Part shown: positions 42,428 through 51,529 of the stretch, in pieces
Position numbering within the stretch: the stretch's first letter is position 1
Layout of the letters: every line of letters starts with the position of its first letter
NCBI RefSeq assembly: GCF_008084905.1
Contig: NZ_VSFC01000019.1
Coordinates: 70,012-134,011, forward strand
DNA: 64,000 bases
Direction: 5' to 3'
From: Xanthomarina maritima
Lineage (GTDB): Bacteria; Bacteroidota; Bacteroidia; Flavobacteriales; Flavobacteriaceae
Program-made: the position numbers and the translations under genes
Notes under the pieces: model-generated
Seen by the model: only the letters and a program-made list of their open reading frames with translations
Told to the model about the DNA's origin: nothing
The model's database searches: none

Positions 42428-42661
42428 ATGGACTTTTTAGGAATAGAATTTACAGAATGGGTTGGTTATGCAGCAATGGCAACAGTACTTATTTCTTTTT
42501 TAATGAAAGATGTAAGAAAGTTACGGCTTGTTAATTCGTTTGGATGTTTACTTTTTGTTGCTTATGGATTTATGTTAGATCCTTTGTCTTGGCCAATTAT
42601 TTTAACAAATACGGCCATTTTCTGTATTAACATGTATTATACACTATTGAAAAAAGCTTAA
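42428..42661 (+). CDS. Small YgjV-like membrane protein
   Basis: 77 residues with three membrane helices: WVGYAAMATVLISFLM, RLVNSFGCLLFVAYGFML and WPIILTNTAIFCINMYYTL. The layout fits YgjV/SemiSWEET-like small transport proteins. In public annotations such proteins have sometimes been mislabelled as uroporphyrinogen decarboxylase; nothing in the sequence supports that enzyme. It lies between typA and the polysaccharide region. Confidence 0.7.
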   Translation: MDFLGIEFTEWVGYAAMATVLISFLMKDVRKLRLVNSFGCLLFVAYGFMLDPLSWPIILTNTAIFCINMYYTLLKKA

Positions 42662-42675
42662 GTTTACTATATTTG
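42647..42675 (+). promoter_or_regulatory. Candidate promoter of the first polysaccharide gene
   Basis: TTG (42647-42649), 18 bases, TATATTTG (42668-42675). The block TTAAGTTTACTATATTT also occurs at 45000-45016, before the small membrane protein at 45031. Confidence 0.5.
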
Positions 42676-42765
42676 ATAAACATTTTATTTTAAGCTAAGA
42701 ACTATAATTGTAGATACTAGCTTTCAGTTTAAAAATTAAAACCTATAATTTACCCAATAAGCTTC

Positions 42766-43485
42766 ATGGTAATAAAAAAACTATCTATCATAATACCAGT
42801 TTATAATGAAGCAGAAACAATTCATTTAATCTTAAATAAGATTAAGAATGTCATTCTTTTAGATAATATTTTAAAAGAAATAATAATTGTAGATGATTGT
42901 AGTGAGGATAATACTTATGAAAAAATAAAGTCCTATTTAGAGCTAAATTCAGATGCAGATATTTATTATTTTAAACATGAAAAGAATAAAGGCAAAGGGG
43001 CAGCATTACATACAGGCATATCAAAGGCAAAAGGAGACTATTTAATTATTCAAGATGCCGATTTAGAGTATGATCCAGCAGAATATAATAGACTTTTAAA
43101 ACCAGTAATTGATGGTTTTGCTGATGTAGTTTATGGTTCTCGTTTTATGGGTAGTCAACCACATAGAGTACTCTTTTTCTGGCACACAATTGGAAATAAA
43201 TTCTTAACATTCCTTACGAATGTATTTTCCAATTTAAATCTTACTGATATGGAAACCTGCTATAAACTATTTAAGACAAGTTTAATTCAGGGAATTAAGT
43301 TAAAAGAGCAACGTTTTGGGTTTGAGCCTGAAGTAACATTAAAAATCTCTAGAATTCCAAGAATTCGAATTTATGAAGTAGGTATTTCTTATTACGGAAG
43401 AACTTATGAAGAAGGAAAGAAAATAAGTTGGAAAGATGGATTTAGAGCTATTTACTGTATTTTAAAATATGGAGTTTTTAAGTAA
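42766..43485 (+). CDS. GT2 glycosyltransferase of the dolichol-phosphate mannosyltransferase type
   Basis: A 239-residue GT-A fold enzyme without membrane helices. It starts [15 protein letters not shown], carries [13 protein letters not shown] (nucleotide-sugar binding), [16 protein letters not shown] and DADLEYDP with the metal-binding D-x-D-like motif. [12 protein letters not shown] and [13 protein letters not shown] are typical of polyprenyl-phosphate sugar synthases. It begins the surface-polysaccharide region and probably makes a lipid-linked sugar donor for GT-C enzymes. Confidence 0.88.
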   Translation: MVIKKLSIIIPVYNEAETIHLILNKIKNVILLDNILKEIIIVDDCSEDNTYEKIKSYLELNSDADIYYFKHEKNKGKGAALHTGISKAKGDYLIIQDADLEYDPAEYNRLLKPVIDGFADVVYGSRFMGSQPHRVLFFWHTIGNKFLTFLTNVFSNLNLTDMETCYKLFKTSLIQGIKLKEQRFGFEPEVTLKISRIPRIRIYEVGISYYGRTYEEGKKISWKDGFRAIYCILKYGVFK

Positions 43486-43515
43486 TTTAATAACAATTTG
43501 TTCAAACTTTAAGTT

Positions 43516-44799
43516 CTATATATTCTTTTGTCTTTTCTCTATAAAAATTTTATAAATAATAATAATCATTATAAATAATAATGCGTAATTATAGAAATAA
43601 AAACGCATAATAGAATAACTTGCAGTAGCTACTATCATTGAGTTAGATAATGTTAAGCTAGACACCATAAATAAAATGGCATAGTTTTTTTTGTAAGAAA
43701 TGAGAACCTTTATCAAACTGAAAAGAAAAACTCCAAGAACAAAAAGCAATATATATATTGATTTAAATCCATGGATTATACTTGCAAAATAAACGTTAAC
43801 CCATTTATTAAAATTATTTTTTATAAGTATAGGAGTTATTGATTTTGCTGCTTCTTCAATGGCTAGTCTAGATTCAACAATAGACATGTTTTTGTTGAGA
43901 AAATATTCAGTGCCTTTATCATGTAAAGTAAAATTACAGATATACACTAAATATTTGTGAAAGTGTTTATAATAATCTTGATAAGATACTCTTTTTTTGC
44001 TGGACATAATCCATTTATTACTTGAAATAAAATTATGGCTTTCTATAAAAATGGTTTTGTGTTCTTCATTTTTAATATAACTACTATCAGATATTTTACT
44101 TACATAGAAAGCTAACGAAGCTGTGTTCACATAAGTAAAAGGTGTAGATGCAAATGCATTATCTTTAAGTTTGTGATAGCTTTTGTCTAATAGTATCGTT
44201 GTAATAGGAATAAGGACTAGAATGAGTAACTTCATCAAATTATTCCGTTTTGAAATTTCTTTTCTGTTTTTCAAAATAAATAGAAAAGCAATAATAAATG
44301 GAACTAATATAAATTGACCTCTTGTTAAGATTAATAATATAGAGGAAATACAAATATAAATTAGTGCTATATTATTGTTTTTAAATAAAAAATCAATTGA
44401 AAACACTATGAAAAATAAGTAAAGTGGATAGCTTAAGCCTTCAGAGCAAATATTATTCGCCACGTATAATGGGCCGAAAAATGGAAATAGCAAGATGGCT
44501 ACCAATATGAATTTTGAAAGATAATTTAGTTGAAGTACTTCAGTGAATTTTTTAGCAACAAAATGGACTGCTATAAATCCAAATAGTAATTGAATTCCAA
44601 CCGTAACCAAATCAAAATAATCTTGAAAGATAAATTTCAAGAAATTTGTAAAAATAGCATATCCAGGATATCTGTAAATAGCAGCATTTAAATAACTAGC
44701 TGTGTCTGGAGTGTAGATAGCATCTTGAAAAATTAAAAAAATGAAACTAAAGAAATACATTCCATAGATAACAATGTCCTTAAGCTTAATGTTTTTCAA
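43516..44799 (-). CDS. Polytopic membrane protein, possible GT-C glycosyltransferase or polymerase
   Basis: 427 residues with about 10-12 hydrophobic helices. The first loop carries IYTPDTASYLNAAIYRYPGY, with an Asp in a place like the catalytic loop Asp of GT-C enzymes. Larger soluble loops follow between helices. It might use the lipid-linked sugar made by the divergent GT2 at 42766. The assignment is inference from layout and context. Confidence 0.6.
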   Translation of the reverse strand: MKNIKLKDIVIYGMYFFSFIFLIFQDAIYTPDTASYLNAAIYRYPGYAIFTNFLKFIFQDYFDLVTVGIQLLFGFIAVHFVAKKFTEVLQLNYLSKFILVAILLFPFFGPLYVANNICSEGLSYPLYLFFIVFSIDFLFKNNNIALIYICISSILLILTRGQFILVPFIIAFLFILKNRKEISKRNNLMKLLILVLIPITTILLDKSYHKLKDNAFASTPFTYVNTASLAFYVSKISDSSYIKNEEHKTIFIESHNFISSNKWIMSSKKRVSYQDYYKHFHKYLVYICNFTLHDKGTEYFLNKNMSIVESRLAIEEAAKSITPILIKNNFNKWVNVYFASIIHGFKSIYILLFVLGVFLFSLIKVLISYKKNYAILFMVSSLTLSNSMIVATASYSIMRFYFYNYALLFIMIIIIYKIFIEKRQKNI

Positions 44800-44999
44800 T
44801 TTTGATTTTTATTTAATTTTTTACAAAGTAAAAGAATAATTAGAAATAAAGAGTATTTAATAAAATTACTTAATATCTAAAGAGTTCAATTTCATTTTAA
44901 AATAATAGATAAGAGAACTACTAAGTTCTTAACTTTAAATAATATTTTTAATTTCAACATAGCTTAATGAAACCTAATAGTTTTACTTATTTATAGAGT

Positions 45000-45016
45000 T
45001 TAAGTTTACTATATTT
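45000..45016 (+). repeat. Second copy of the TTAAGTTTACTATATTT block
   Basis: The 17 bases are identical to 42658-42674. Here the -7-like box reads TATATTTA, one base off the consensus, 14 bases before the gene at 45031. The block probably is the promoter of the 45031 operon. Confidence 0.5.
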
Positions 45017-45030
45017 ACAAAAATTTCAAT

Positions 45031-45240
45031 ATGATATTTCTTTATTTTGATCCAGCCATTGGAGCCATGATTGTTCAAGCTATAGTAGCTGCCATAGCAG
45101 GTGTTTTGTTGTTTTCTAAAAACTTGCTTTTAAAAGTAAAAGTGTTTTTAGGAATTGTAAAACCTAAAGACGAGGAATTATTTGACGATATAGATATTGA
45201 AAGGTCTGAAATAGAAAAGAAAGATTCTAGTGACTCATAA
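45031..45240 (+). CDS. Small single-pass membrane protein before the kinase-like/methyltransferase gene
   Basis: 69 residues: a start YFDPAIGAMIVQAIVAAIAG with one or two membrane helices and an acidic C-terminal tail (DEELFDDIDIERSEIEKKDS). The YFDP-x-x-G start is common to a family of small proteins next to polysaccharide methyltransferases. Its last 11 bases overlap the next gene. Function unknown; perhaps a membrane anchor for its neighbour. Confidence 0.7.
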   Translation: MIFLYFDPAIGAMIVQAIVAAIAGVLLFSKNLLLKVKVFLGIVKPKDEELFDDIDIERSEIEKKDSSDS

Positions 45241-46615
45241 AAAAGCACATCCAGCTTCGTTTAGAGATCCTTCTGGTTTTATGTTTGTTGAAGAAGGGAT
45301 AGTTAAACGACAAATAAACCCTATTTATTTTAAACAGTATTTTGCTCTTAAAGATTCTAGATTTTTCGAAAAACTTTTTAATAGTCAGGTGCTTATACCA
45401 CATGAAGAATTATCTCATTCTTCAGAACAAATTATAATTCAGCCAGAACATATTCCGTTTATTACTTATCCATACGAGTGGTGTTTTAATCAATATAAAG
45501 AAGCGGCTCTGCTAACCCTTAAACTGCAAAAGTTTAGTTTGGAACACGGTTTTTCTTTAAAAGATGCCTCAGCTTTTAATGTGACATTTCATAAAGGAAA
45601 AGCTATTTTTATAGATACACTGTCTTTCGATTTTTATATAGAAAATTCGCCTTGGAGAGCCTATAAACAGTTTGTGTCTCATTTTTTAGGACCATTGCTT
45701 ATGGCTCATTATCATGGTGCACAATCTTTAAAGTTAATGAGTAATTATATAGATGGAATTCCGTTAAACATGATTGCATCCATGTTGCCATTTAAATCTA
45801 AATTGAATCCTTTTTTATATTCAAACATTCATCTGTTAGCAAAGTTTGAAGATAAGTATCATGAAGATTATAATGGCGAATCGAAAGTCAAGTCTTTATC
45901 TAAAAAAGCACAATTAAATATCATCCAAAGTCTGTATGATTTTATTAAAAAACTATCCTTAAAGGAACATTCTGAATGGGGAAATTATTATAATAAAATA
46001 AATTATACAGATGCTGCTTTTAATTTAAAATCTGATATCATTAACAATTGGATCTCTAAATTAAATGTCAAAACAGTTATTGACGTTGGTGGTAACGATG
46101 GTACTTTTGTTAGAAGAATAACGTCTAATATAGAACAAGCGTTGGTTTGCGATATTGATAATAACGCAGTCGATTATAATTTTAAAACTATTAAGGAAAA
46201 TAAGGAGCGTTTTATGTTGCCTTTTGTTTTAGATGTTTTAAATCCTTCGGCAGCTATTGGTTTTAATAATAAAGAAAGAGACTCTTTCATAAAGCGCATT
46301 AAAAAGTTTCAGCCAGATATCACTTTAGCTTTGGCAGTCATTCATCACATGTCCTTATCTGGAAATGTTACCTTTGAGATGTCTGCACAATTTTTTGCTA
46401 AATTTTCTAAACATCTTATTATTGAGTTTCCTAAAAGAGAGGATTCTTGGGTACAAAGACTGTTAAATAATAAAGCTGATTTTAAAGATTATTTCGGGTT
46501 TTATAATATAGAAAATTTTGAAAAAGCCTATACAAATTACTTCGAAATTATTGAAAAACAACCTATTGAAAACTCAGAAAGAGTCATGTATTTATTAAAA
46601 ACGAAACATGATTAA
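45230..46615 (+). CDS. Protein with kinase-like N-terminal part and SAM-dependent methyltransferase C-terminal domain
   Basis: 461 residues from the GTG at 45230, which overlaps the previous gene by 11 bases. The N-terminal half has SLKDASAFNVTF (Asp112 and Asn117, the D-x4-N of kinase catalytic loops) and IFIDTLSF with Asp129 in the place of the metal-binding Asp. The C-terminal half has a class I SAM motif (VIDVGGNDGTFVRRI, residues 283-297), DIDNNAVDYN and LALAVIHHMSLSG. This is a plausible kinase-like/methyltransferase fusion, possibly capping a glycan chain. The kinase-like reading is inference. Confidence 0.8.
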   Translation: MTHKKAHPASFRDPSGFMFVEEGIVKRQINPIYFKQYFALKDSRFFEKLFNSQVLIPHEELSHSSEQIIIQPEHIPFITYPYEWCFNQYKEAALLTLKLQKFSLEHGFSLKDASAFNVTFHKGKAIFIDTLSFDFYIENSPWRAYKQFVSHFLGPLLMAHYHGAQSLKLMSNYIDGIPLNMIASMLPFKSKLNPFLYSNIHLLAKFEDKYHEDYNGESKVKSLSKKAQLNIIQSLYDFIKKLSLKEHSEWGNYYNKINYTDAAFNLKSDIINNWISKLNVKTVIDVGGNDGTFVRRITSNIEQALVCDIDNNAVDYNFKTIKENKERFMLPFVLDVLNPSAAIGFNNKERDSFIKRIKKFQPDITLALAVIHHMSLSGNVTFEMSAQFFAKFSKHLIIEFPKREDSWVQRLLNNKADFKDYFGFYNIENFEKAYTNYFEIIEKQPIENSERVMYLLKTKHD

Positions 46616-48104
46616 AGCTATTTACAAGATTCGATCTCAAATTCTTTCATTTGTAAAAAATGACAAAGACTACCCTATATTAGCAGCTTTTTCAGCAGGG
46701 ATTTATCCACTTTTATATTATTACAATTCTAATTTCACTTTAGTTAATTCTTGGAGTCAATTTCTATATTTTGTAGTTACTTATTTGTTGATTCCAATGT
46801 GTACTTTTTTGTTGGTATTTACATTTTTTAAACGCCTTCCAATACTGCAAAAATTCAGTAAATATGTCATTCCAGTTTTAAATATAACGAGTTTTGTTTT
46901 TTTAGTTATTATAAGTACTTCTGGATTTAAATGGAAGATTATAACTATTGCATTAGTAATTGCTTTAATCTTTGCTATTTTACTACAAAAACACATTAAA
47001 AAAGTAATAGTCTTTCAGTTGTTAATGACACTAATTGTAGTTTCAAAACTTATTCCAGATTTCTATAGGCATATTACTTATTCATCAGCATGGATGGATT
47101 TACAAGATGGAATTGAACACGTTAAATTTAAAATGAAACCCAATGTTTATGTAATTCAACCAGATGGTTATACAAGTTTTTCAGAATTAAAAAAGGAAAC
47201 ATATAATTTTGATAATTCTAATTTTGAACAATTTTTAGATAACAATAACTTTAAGCTATATATAGATTTTAGAAGTAATTATACCACGACTTTAAGTTCA
47301 AATAGTTCCATGTTTGCAATGAAACATCACTATTATAATAATTACAAAAACAAGCCGAATGAATTATATAATACTCGAAAAATAATAACTGGAAATAATC
47401 CAGTTGTTTCTATTTTTAGAGAGAATAATTACAAAACTTTTTTATTACTTGATATTTCTTACTTGTTGGTTAATAGACCAAAAATGTTATACGATTATTG
47501 CAATATAGATTATAGTGAAGTGCCTTATTTAGACAGAGGTTTTAGTATAAATAAAGACCCACTATTAGATTTAAAACAAATTATAGAGTCTCATCCAGAT
47601 TCTAATAATTTTGTTTTTATTGAACGCATGCTTCCCATGCATATTACAAATGATACTAGTGATTCTGAAGGTATTCAAGGTGAAAGAAAAAAATATCTTG
47701 AACAATTAGAAGAGGCTAATATTTGGTTAACAAGTGTGGTTCAATTAATATCTGAAAAAGATCCAAATAGTATGATAATTATAGCAGCAGATCATGGAGG
47801 ATTTGTTGGTATGGAGTCAACCCAGGAAAGTGGATTAAAACAAACAGATGAGGCTTTAGTAACATCAATTTTTTCAACTGTTTTGGCTATTAAATGGCCA
47901 GATAATAAGGTGCCAAATTTTGATAATAAATTAAAAACTAATGTCAATTTGTTTAGAGTTTTGTTTTCTTATTTAAGTCATGACACAAGTTATCTAGAGA
48001 ACTTAGAAGATGATAAAAGTTATTCTGTAATTAAAGAAGGAGTTCCAGTTGGCGTTTACGAAGTTATAAATGAAAATGGAGAAGTTGTTTTTAAAAAGCA
48101 TTAA
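46608..48104 (+). CDS. Membrane protein with sulfatase/alkaline-phosphatase-fold catalytic domain
   Basis: 498 residues. Four or five N-terminal membrane helices (about residues 20-150) are followed by an extracytoplasmic domain with PNVYVIQPDGYTSF (metal Asp), NYTTTLSSNSSMF (a Thr/Ser nucleophile region) and IIIAADHGGFVGM (metal Asp/His). This is the layout of the sulfatase-fold phosphotransferases such as LPS or teichoic-acid modifying enzymes. No formylglycine motif C-x-P-x-R is seen, so a phosphatase or phosphotransferase is more likely than a sulfatase. It overlaps the preceding gene by 8 bases. Confidence 0.8.
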   Translation: MIKAIYKIRSQILSFVKNDKDYPILAAFSAGIYPLLYYYNSNFTLVNSWSQFLYFVVTYLLIPMCTFLLVFTFFKRLPILQKFSKYVIPVLNITSFVFLVIISTSGFKWKIITIALVIALIFAILLQKHIKKVIVFQLLMTLIVVSKLIPDFYRHITYSSAWMDLQDGIEHVKFKMKPNVYVIQPDGYTSFSELKKETYNFDNSNFEQFLDNNNFKLYIDFRSNYTTTLSSNSSMFAMKHHYYNNYKNKPNELYNTRKIITGNNPVVSIFRENNYKTFLLLDISYLLVNRPKMLYDYCNIDYSEVPYLDRGFSINKDPLLDLKQIIESHPDSNNFVFIERMLPMHITNDTSDSEGIQGERKKYLEQLEEANIWLTSVVQLISEKDPNSMIIIAADHGGFVGMESTQESGLKQTDEALVTSIFSTVLAIKWPDNKVPNFDNKLKTNVNLFRVLFSYLSHDTSYLENLEDDKSYSVIKEGVPVGVYEVINENGEVVFKKH

Positions 48105-48134
48105 ATTAGTATTTTTCAGCAATATTTAAGTACA

Positions 48135-49115
48135 ATGAAGTTTTTCTTAGTAAAAAGATACCATCCTGAATATAAATCGCTTTGGAATGATTTTGTAAAA
48201 CATTCTAAAAATGGCACTTTTTTATGTCAAAGAGATTTTATGGAGTATCATCAAGATAGGTTTGAAGATGCCTCATTTTTAATTTTTAAAGACGAAAAAT
48301 TGGTTGCTGTTTTTCCTGCTAATAGAAAAAATGAGCTGATATATTCGCATCAAGGACTTACGTATGGAGGATTAATAATAAATAAAGACACGTCTTTTAA
48401 AACTGTTTTAATAGCATTTAAAAGCTTGCTTGAAACATGTCAATCTTCTGGAATTCATGAGATGATACTAAAACCAACACCAAGAATTTATCATTCGCAT
48501 CCTAGCGATGAAATAGATTATTTGTTGTTTAAATTACAAGCTGAATTAATAAGAAGAGATTTAACTTTAGCTATAGATTCAAGACAACCCATAGAAATAA
48601 GCTCTTCCAATAGGAAGAGAGGTTTGAAAAAATCCCAAAAAAATGAATTGCTTGTTAAGGAAGAAGTAGATTTTGAATCATTCTGGAATACTATTTTAAT
48701 TCCAAATTTAAAAGAGCAACATGGAGTAGAACCAGTTCATACTTTAGAAGAAATAGCTTTTTTAAAATCAATATTTCCAAATAATATCAGGCAGTTTAAT
48801 GTTTATAAAGACGATGTAATTGTTGCAGGAACAACTATTTTTGAAACTAATCAAGTTGCACATGCACAGTATATTTCATCAAATAATGATAAACAAGAAT
48901 TAGGAAGTTTAGATATGTTATTTCATCATTTAATTCATAAAGTTTATAAAAATAAAGCCTATTTCGATTTTGGTATTTGTAACGAAAATCAAGGCAAACA
49001 AATAAATTCTGGACTACAAGAATGGAAAGAATCGTTTGGAGCAAGAAATATTTCACATGATTTTTATAGCATTTTCACTAAAAATCATAGCTATTTAAAC
49101 GATGTCCTAATATGA
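48135..49115 (+). CDS. FemAB/GNAT-like acyltransferase
   Basis: 326 residues, two GNAT-like halves. The first is FLVKRYHPEYKSLWNDFV, with FLCQRDFMEYHQDRFED. The second has GLKKSQKNELLVKEE and VYKDDVIVAGTTIFETNQVA with HAQYISSN, typical of the Acetyltransf_6 group used for sugar or peptide N-acylation. The next gene, an aminotransferase, overlaps it by 4 bases, so a role in acylating the amino sugar is possible. Confidence 0.75.
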   Translation: MKFFLVKRYHPEYKSLWNDFVKHSKNGTFLCQRDFMEYHQDRFEDASFLIFKDEKLVAVFPANRKNELIYSHQGLTYGGLIINKDTSFKTVLIAFKSLLETCQSSGIHEMILKPTPRIYHSHPSDEIDYLLFKLQAELIRRDLTLAIDSRQPIEISSSNRKRGLKKSQKNELLVKEEVDFESFWNTILIPNLKEQHGVEPVHTLEEIAFLKSIFPNNIRQFNVYKDDVIVAGTTIFETNQVAHAQYISSNNDKQELGSLDMLFHHLIHKVYKNKAYFDFGICNENQGKQINSGLQEWKESFGARNISHDFYSIFTKNHSYLNDVLI

Positions 49116-50212
49116 TAAAATTTCTAGACTTACATAAAATTAATAAAAGATTTGAATCAGAATTTCAAATAAAAATTCAGCAGTTTTTAGACTCAGGACA
49201 TTATATCTTAGGTCAAGAAGTTGAAAACTTTGAAAGAAACTTTGCAGCCTATTGTGATACAAAATATTGTGTAGGAACTAGTAATGGTTTAGATGCTTTA
49301 ACTCTTATTTTTAAAGCTTTTATTCATTTAGGAAAATTAAAAGAAGGCGACGAAGTTATAATACCTGCAAACACCTTTTTTGCAAGTGTATTATCTGTAA
49401 TAAATGCAGGTTTAATTCCAGTTTTTGTAGAACCAGATAAAAAGACATTTAGCATTTCAGTTAAAGAAATTGAAAAGGTATGTACTTCGAAAGTGAAAGC
49501 TATTATGGCAGTACATTTATATGGTCAATTAGCCAATATGGAAGCTATAAATACCTTTGCGAAAGCGCATCATTTAGTGGTTGTAGAAGATGCTGCACAA
49601 GCTCATGGAGCAGAAAATAGTGAAAGTAAAAAAGCTGGAAATTTGAGTGATGCTGCTGCTTTTAGCTTTTACCCAAGTAAAAATTTAGGCGCTTTGGGAG
49701 ATGGAGGAGCAGTAACTACAAATAATTTAGTTTTAGCAGAAACCATTAAGAAACTACATAATTATGGTTCAGAAAAAAAATATGAATACAGTTTGGTTGG
49801 ATGTAATAATAGATTGGACGAAATTCAAGCCATATTTTTAAATATCAAACTAAAACATTTAGATACAGATAATTTAAAAAGGCAAGAAATAGCTAAAAGA
49901 TATCTTTCAGAAATTAAAAATGAAAAAGTAGAATTACCATTTTATAATAATTCCCAAAACCATGTGTTTCACCTGTTTGTAGTTAGAGTAAAACACAGAG
50001 AAGATTTTATAAGTTATTTAAAAAAGCAAAAAATTGAAACACTTATTCATTATCCAACGCCACCACATAAACAAAAAGCCTTAAGTAATTTTAATTCCTT
50101 AAGTTTGCCAATTACGGAAGAGATACATCATACAGTTGTTAGCATACCTATAAGTCCAGTAATGACCAACGAAGAAATAACCCAAATAATAAATTCAATA
50201 AACACCTACTAG
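49112..50212 (+). CDS. DegT/DnrJ/EryC1/StrS sugar aminotransferase, FdtB/QdtB-like
   Basis: 366 residues; a PLP-dependent enzyme that aminates nucleotide-linked keto-sugars. It shows GQEVENFERNFAAYC, VGTSNGLDALTLIF, GDEVIIPANTFFASVLSV, VEDAAQAHGA and the pyridoxal Lys190 in SFYPSKNLGALGDGGAV. Together with the FdtA-like ketoisomerase at 53532 it would make a dTDP-3-amino-3,6-dideoxyhexose (Fuc3N or Qui3N type). It overlaps the FemAB-like gene and touches the flippase gene. Confidence 0.9.
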   Translation: MIKFLDLHKINKRFESEFQIKIQQFLDSGHYILGQEVENFERNFAAYCDTKYCVGTSNGLDALTLIFKAFIHLGKLKEGDEVIIPANTFFASVLSVINAGLIPVFVEPDKKTFSISVKEIEKVCTSKVKAIMAVHLYGQLANMEAINTFAKAHHLVVVEDAAQAHGAENSESKKAGNLSDAAAFSFYPSKNLGALGDGGAVTTNNLVLAETIKKLHNYGSEKKYEYSLVGCNNRLDEIQAIFLNIKLKHLDTDNLKRQEIAKRYLSEIKNEKVELPFYNNSQNHVFHLFVVRVKHREDFISYLKKQKIETLIHYPTPPHKQKALSNFNSLSLPITEEIHHTVVSIPISPVMTNEEITQIINSINTY

Positions 50213-51529
50213 TTGAAAAGATTAATAAAATATATTAACAACAATGTATTAATAAAAGTAGCTTCATTAAATTCTGCATCTTTAGTAACTAGAATTGTTG
50301 GTGGACTTTTAACATCAAACGCTATTGCTCATTTTATTGGAGCAGAAGGGATGGCACTTGTTGGGAATTTAAGAAATTTTGTTAGTTCTATTCAATCGTT
50401 AGCAACCTTAGGTTTATATAATGGAGTTGTTAAATATATAGCTGAATTTAAAAATAATACGTTAGAGTTAAGTAAAACTATTTCAACTACTTTTTATCTT
50501 GGTTTTATTTCTACAGTTATAGTGTCTTTTGGTTGCTATTTTAATGCAGATACCATAAATGATATTATTTTCCCAAAATATAATGACTATGCATATGTAA
50601 TAGAAGTCCTAGCAATTGCTCTGCCTTTTTACACATTAAACTTATTTACATTTTCAATATTAAATGGTTTTTCTAAGTTTAAAATCTTAATTATAATTAA
50701 CATTATTGGTCAGATTTTAGGAGTAGCAGTTACTTTAATTTTAATTTATAAAAACAGAATTGATGGAGCATTGATTTCTGTTGTCATTTCTGAGTCCTTA
50801 ATATTTTTAATAACCTTAGTTGGAATAGTCAATCAAAAAACATTAATGCCTTTAATAAAGGTAAGAAGCATCAGTTTTGAAAAGGTTAAGAAACTTAGTT
50901 CTTTTTCTATTATGGCTTTATTTTCAGCTATGGTTTTGCCATTAGTGGCTATTGCAATTAGATCTTATATTATAGATCATGTTGGCTTTAAAGAAGCTGG
51001 CTTTTGGGAAGCAATGAACCGAATTTCTAAATATTACTTAATGTTTGTAAGTTCTTTGTTAACACTATATATCTTACCAAGGTTATCTGAAATTGATAGC
51101 GCTAAAGATTTTAGAAACGAAGTTTTTAATTTTTATAAAACCATTATTCCAATATTTGGAGCAGGATTGATTGTTATTTATTTTTTAAGAACATATATTA
51201 TTACAATTGTTTTTTCTAGTGAATTTAAACCAGTTGAAGACTTGTTCTTTTGGCAACTTTTAGGCGACTTTGTAAAAGTACTTTCCATAGTTATAGCTTA
51301 TCAATTCTTAGCAAAGAAAATGTTTTGGCATTATATTATTACCGAAGCTTTTTCTGTAATAATAATGTATGCAACAAGTGTTTATTTTATTGATTTATAT
51401 GGTGTAAAAGGTGCAACTATAGCACATTTTGTATCTTATGTTATGTACTATGGAGTTATATTATTAATTTTTAGCTCCTCGCTTTTTGGAGTTATTCCAG
51501 AAAAAAATGACTTAAATTCTAATCCTTAG
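50213..51529 (+). CDS. O-antigen/polysaccharide flippase, Wzx type
   Basis: 438 residues with about 12 membrane helices of the MATE-like polysaccharide transporter (MOP) superfamily. The N-terminal segment ASLVTRIVGGLLTSNAIAHF and EGMALVGNLRNF are typical of Wzx. The start is TTG at 50213, directly after the stop of the aminotransferase; the first ATG is far inside the protein. It exports the lipid-linked repeat unit. Its 3' end overlaps the convergent glycosyltransferase by 11 bases. Confidence 0.88.
   Translation: MKRLIKYINNNVLIKVASLNSASLVTRIVGGLLTSNAIAHFIGAEGMALVGNLRNFVSSIQSLATLGLYNGVVKYIAEFKNNTLELSKTISTTFYLGFISTVIVSFGCYFNADTINDIIFPKYNDYAYVIEVLAIALPFYTLNLFTFSILNGFSKFKILIIINIIGQILGVAVTLILIYKNRIDGALISVVISESLIFLITLVGIVNQKTLMPLIKVRSISFEKVKKLSSFSIMALFSAMVLPLVAIAIRSYIIDHVGFKEAGFWEAMNRISKYYLMFVSSLLTLYILPRLSEIDSAKDFRNEVFNFYKTIIPIFGAGLIVIYFLRTYIITIVFSSEFKPVEDLFFWQLLGDFVKVLSIVIAYQFLAKKMFWHYIITEAFSVIIMYATSVYFIDLYGVKGATIAHFVSYVMYYGVILLIFSSSLFGVIPEKNDLNSNP

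Noticed and set aside
42428-42661. Uroporphyrinogen decarboxylase
   Set aside because: The protein has 77 residues and three membrane helices; none of the enzyme's motifs is present.
46608-48104. True sulfatase
   Set aside because: The C/S-x-P-x-R formylglycine motif is not seen; the fold fits phosphatase or phosphotransferase relatives better.
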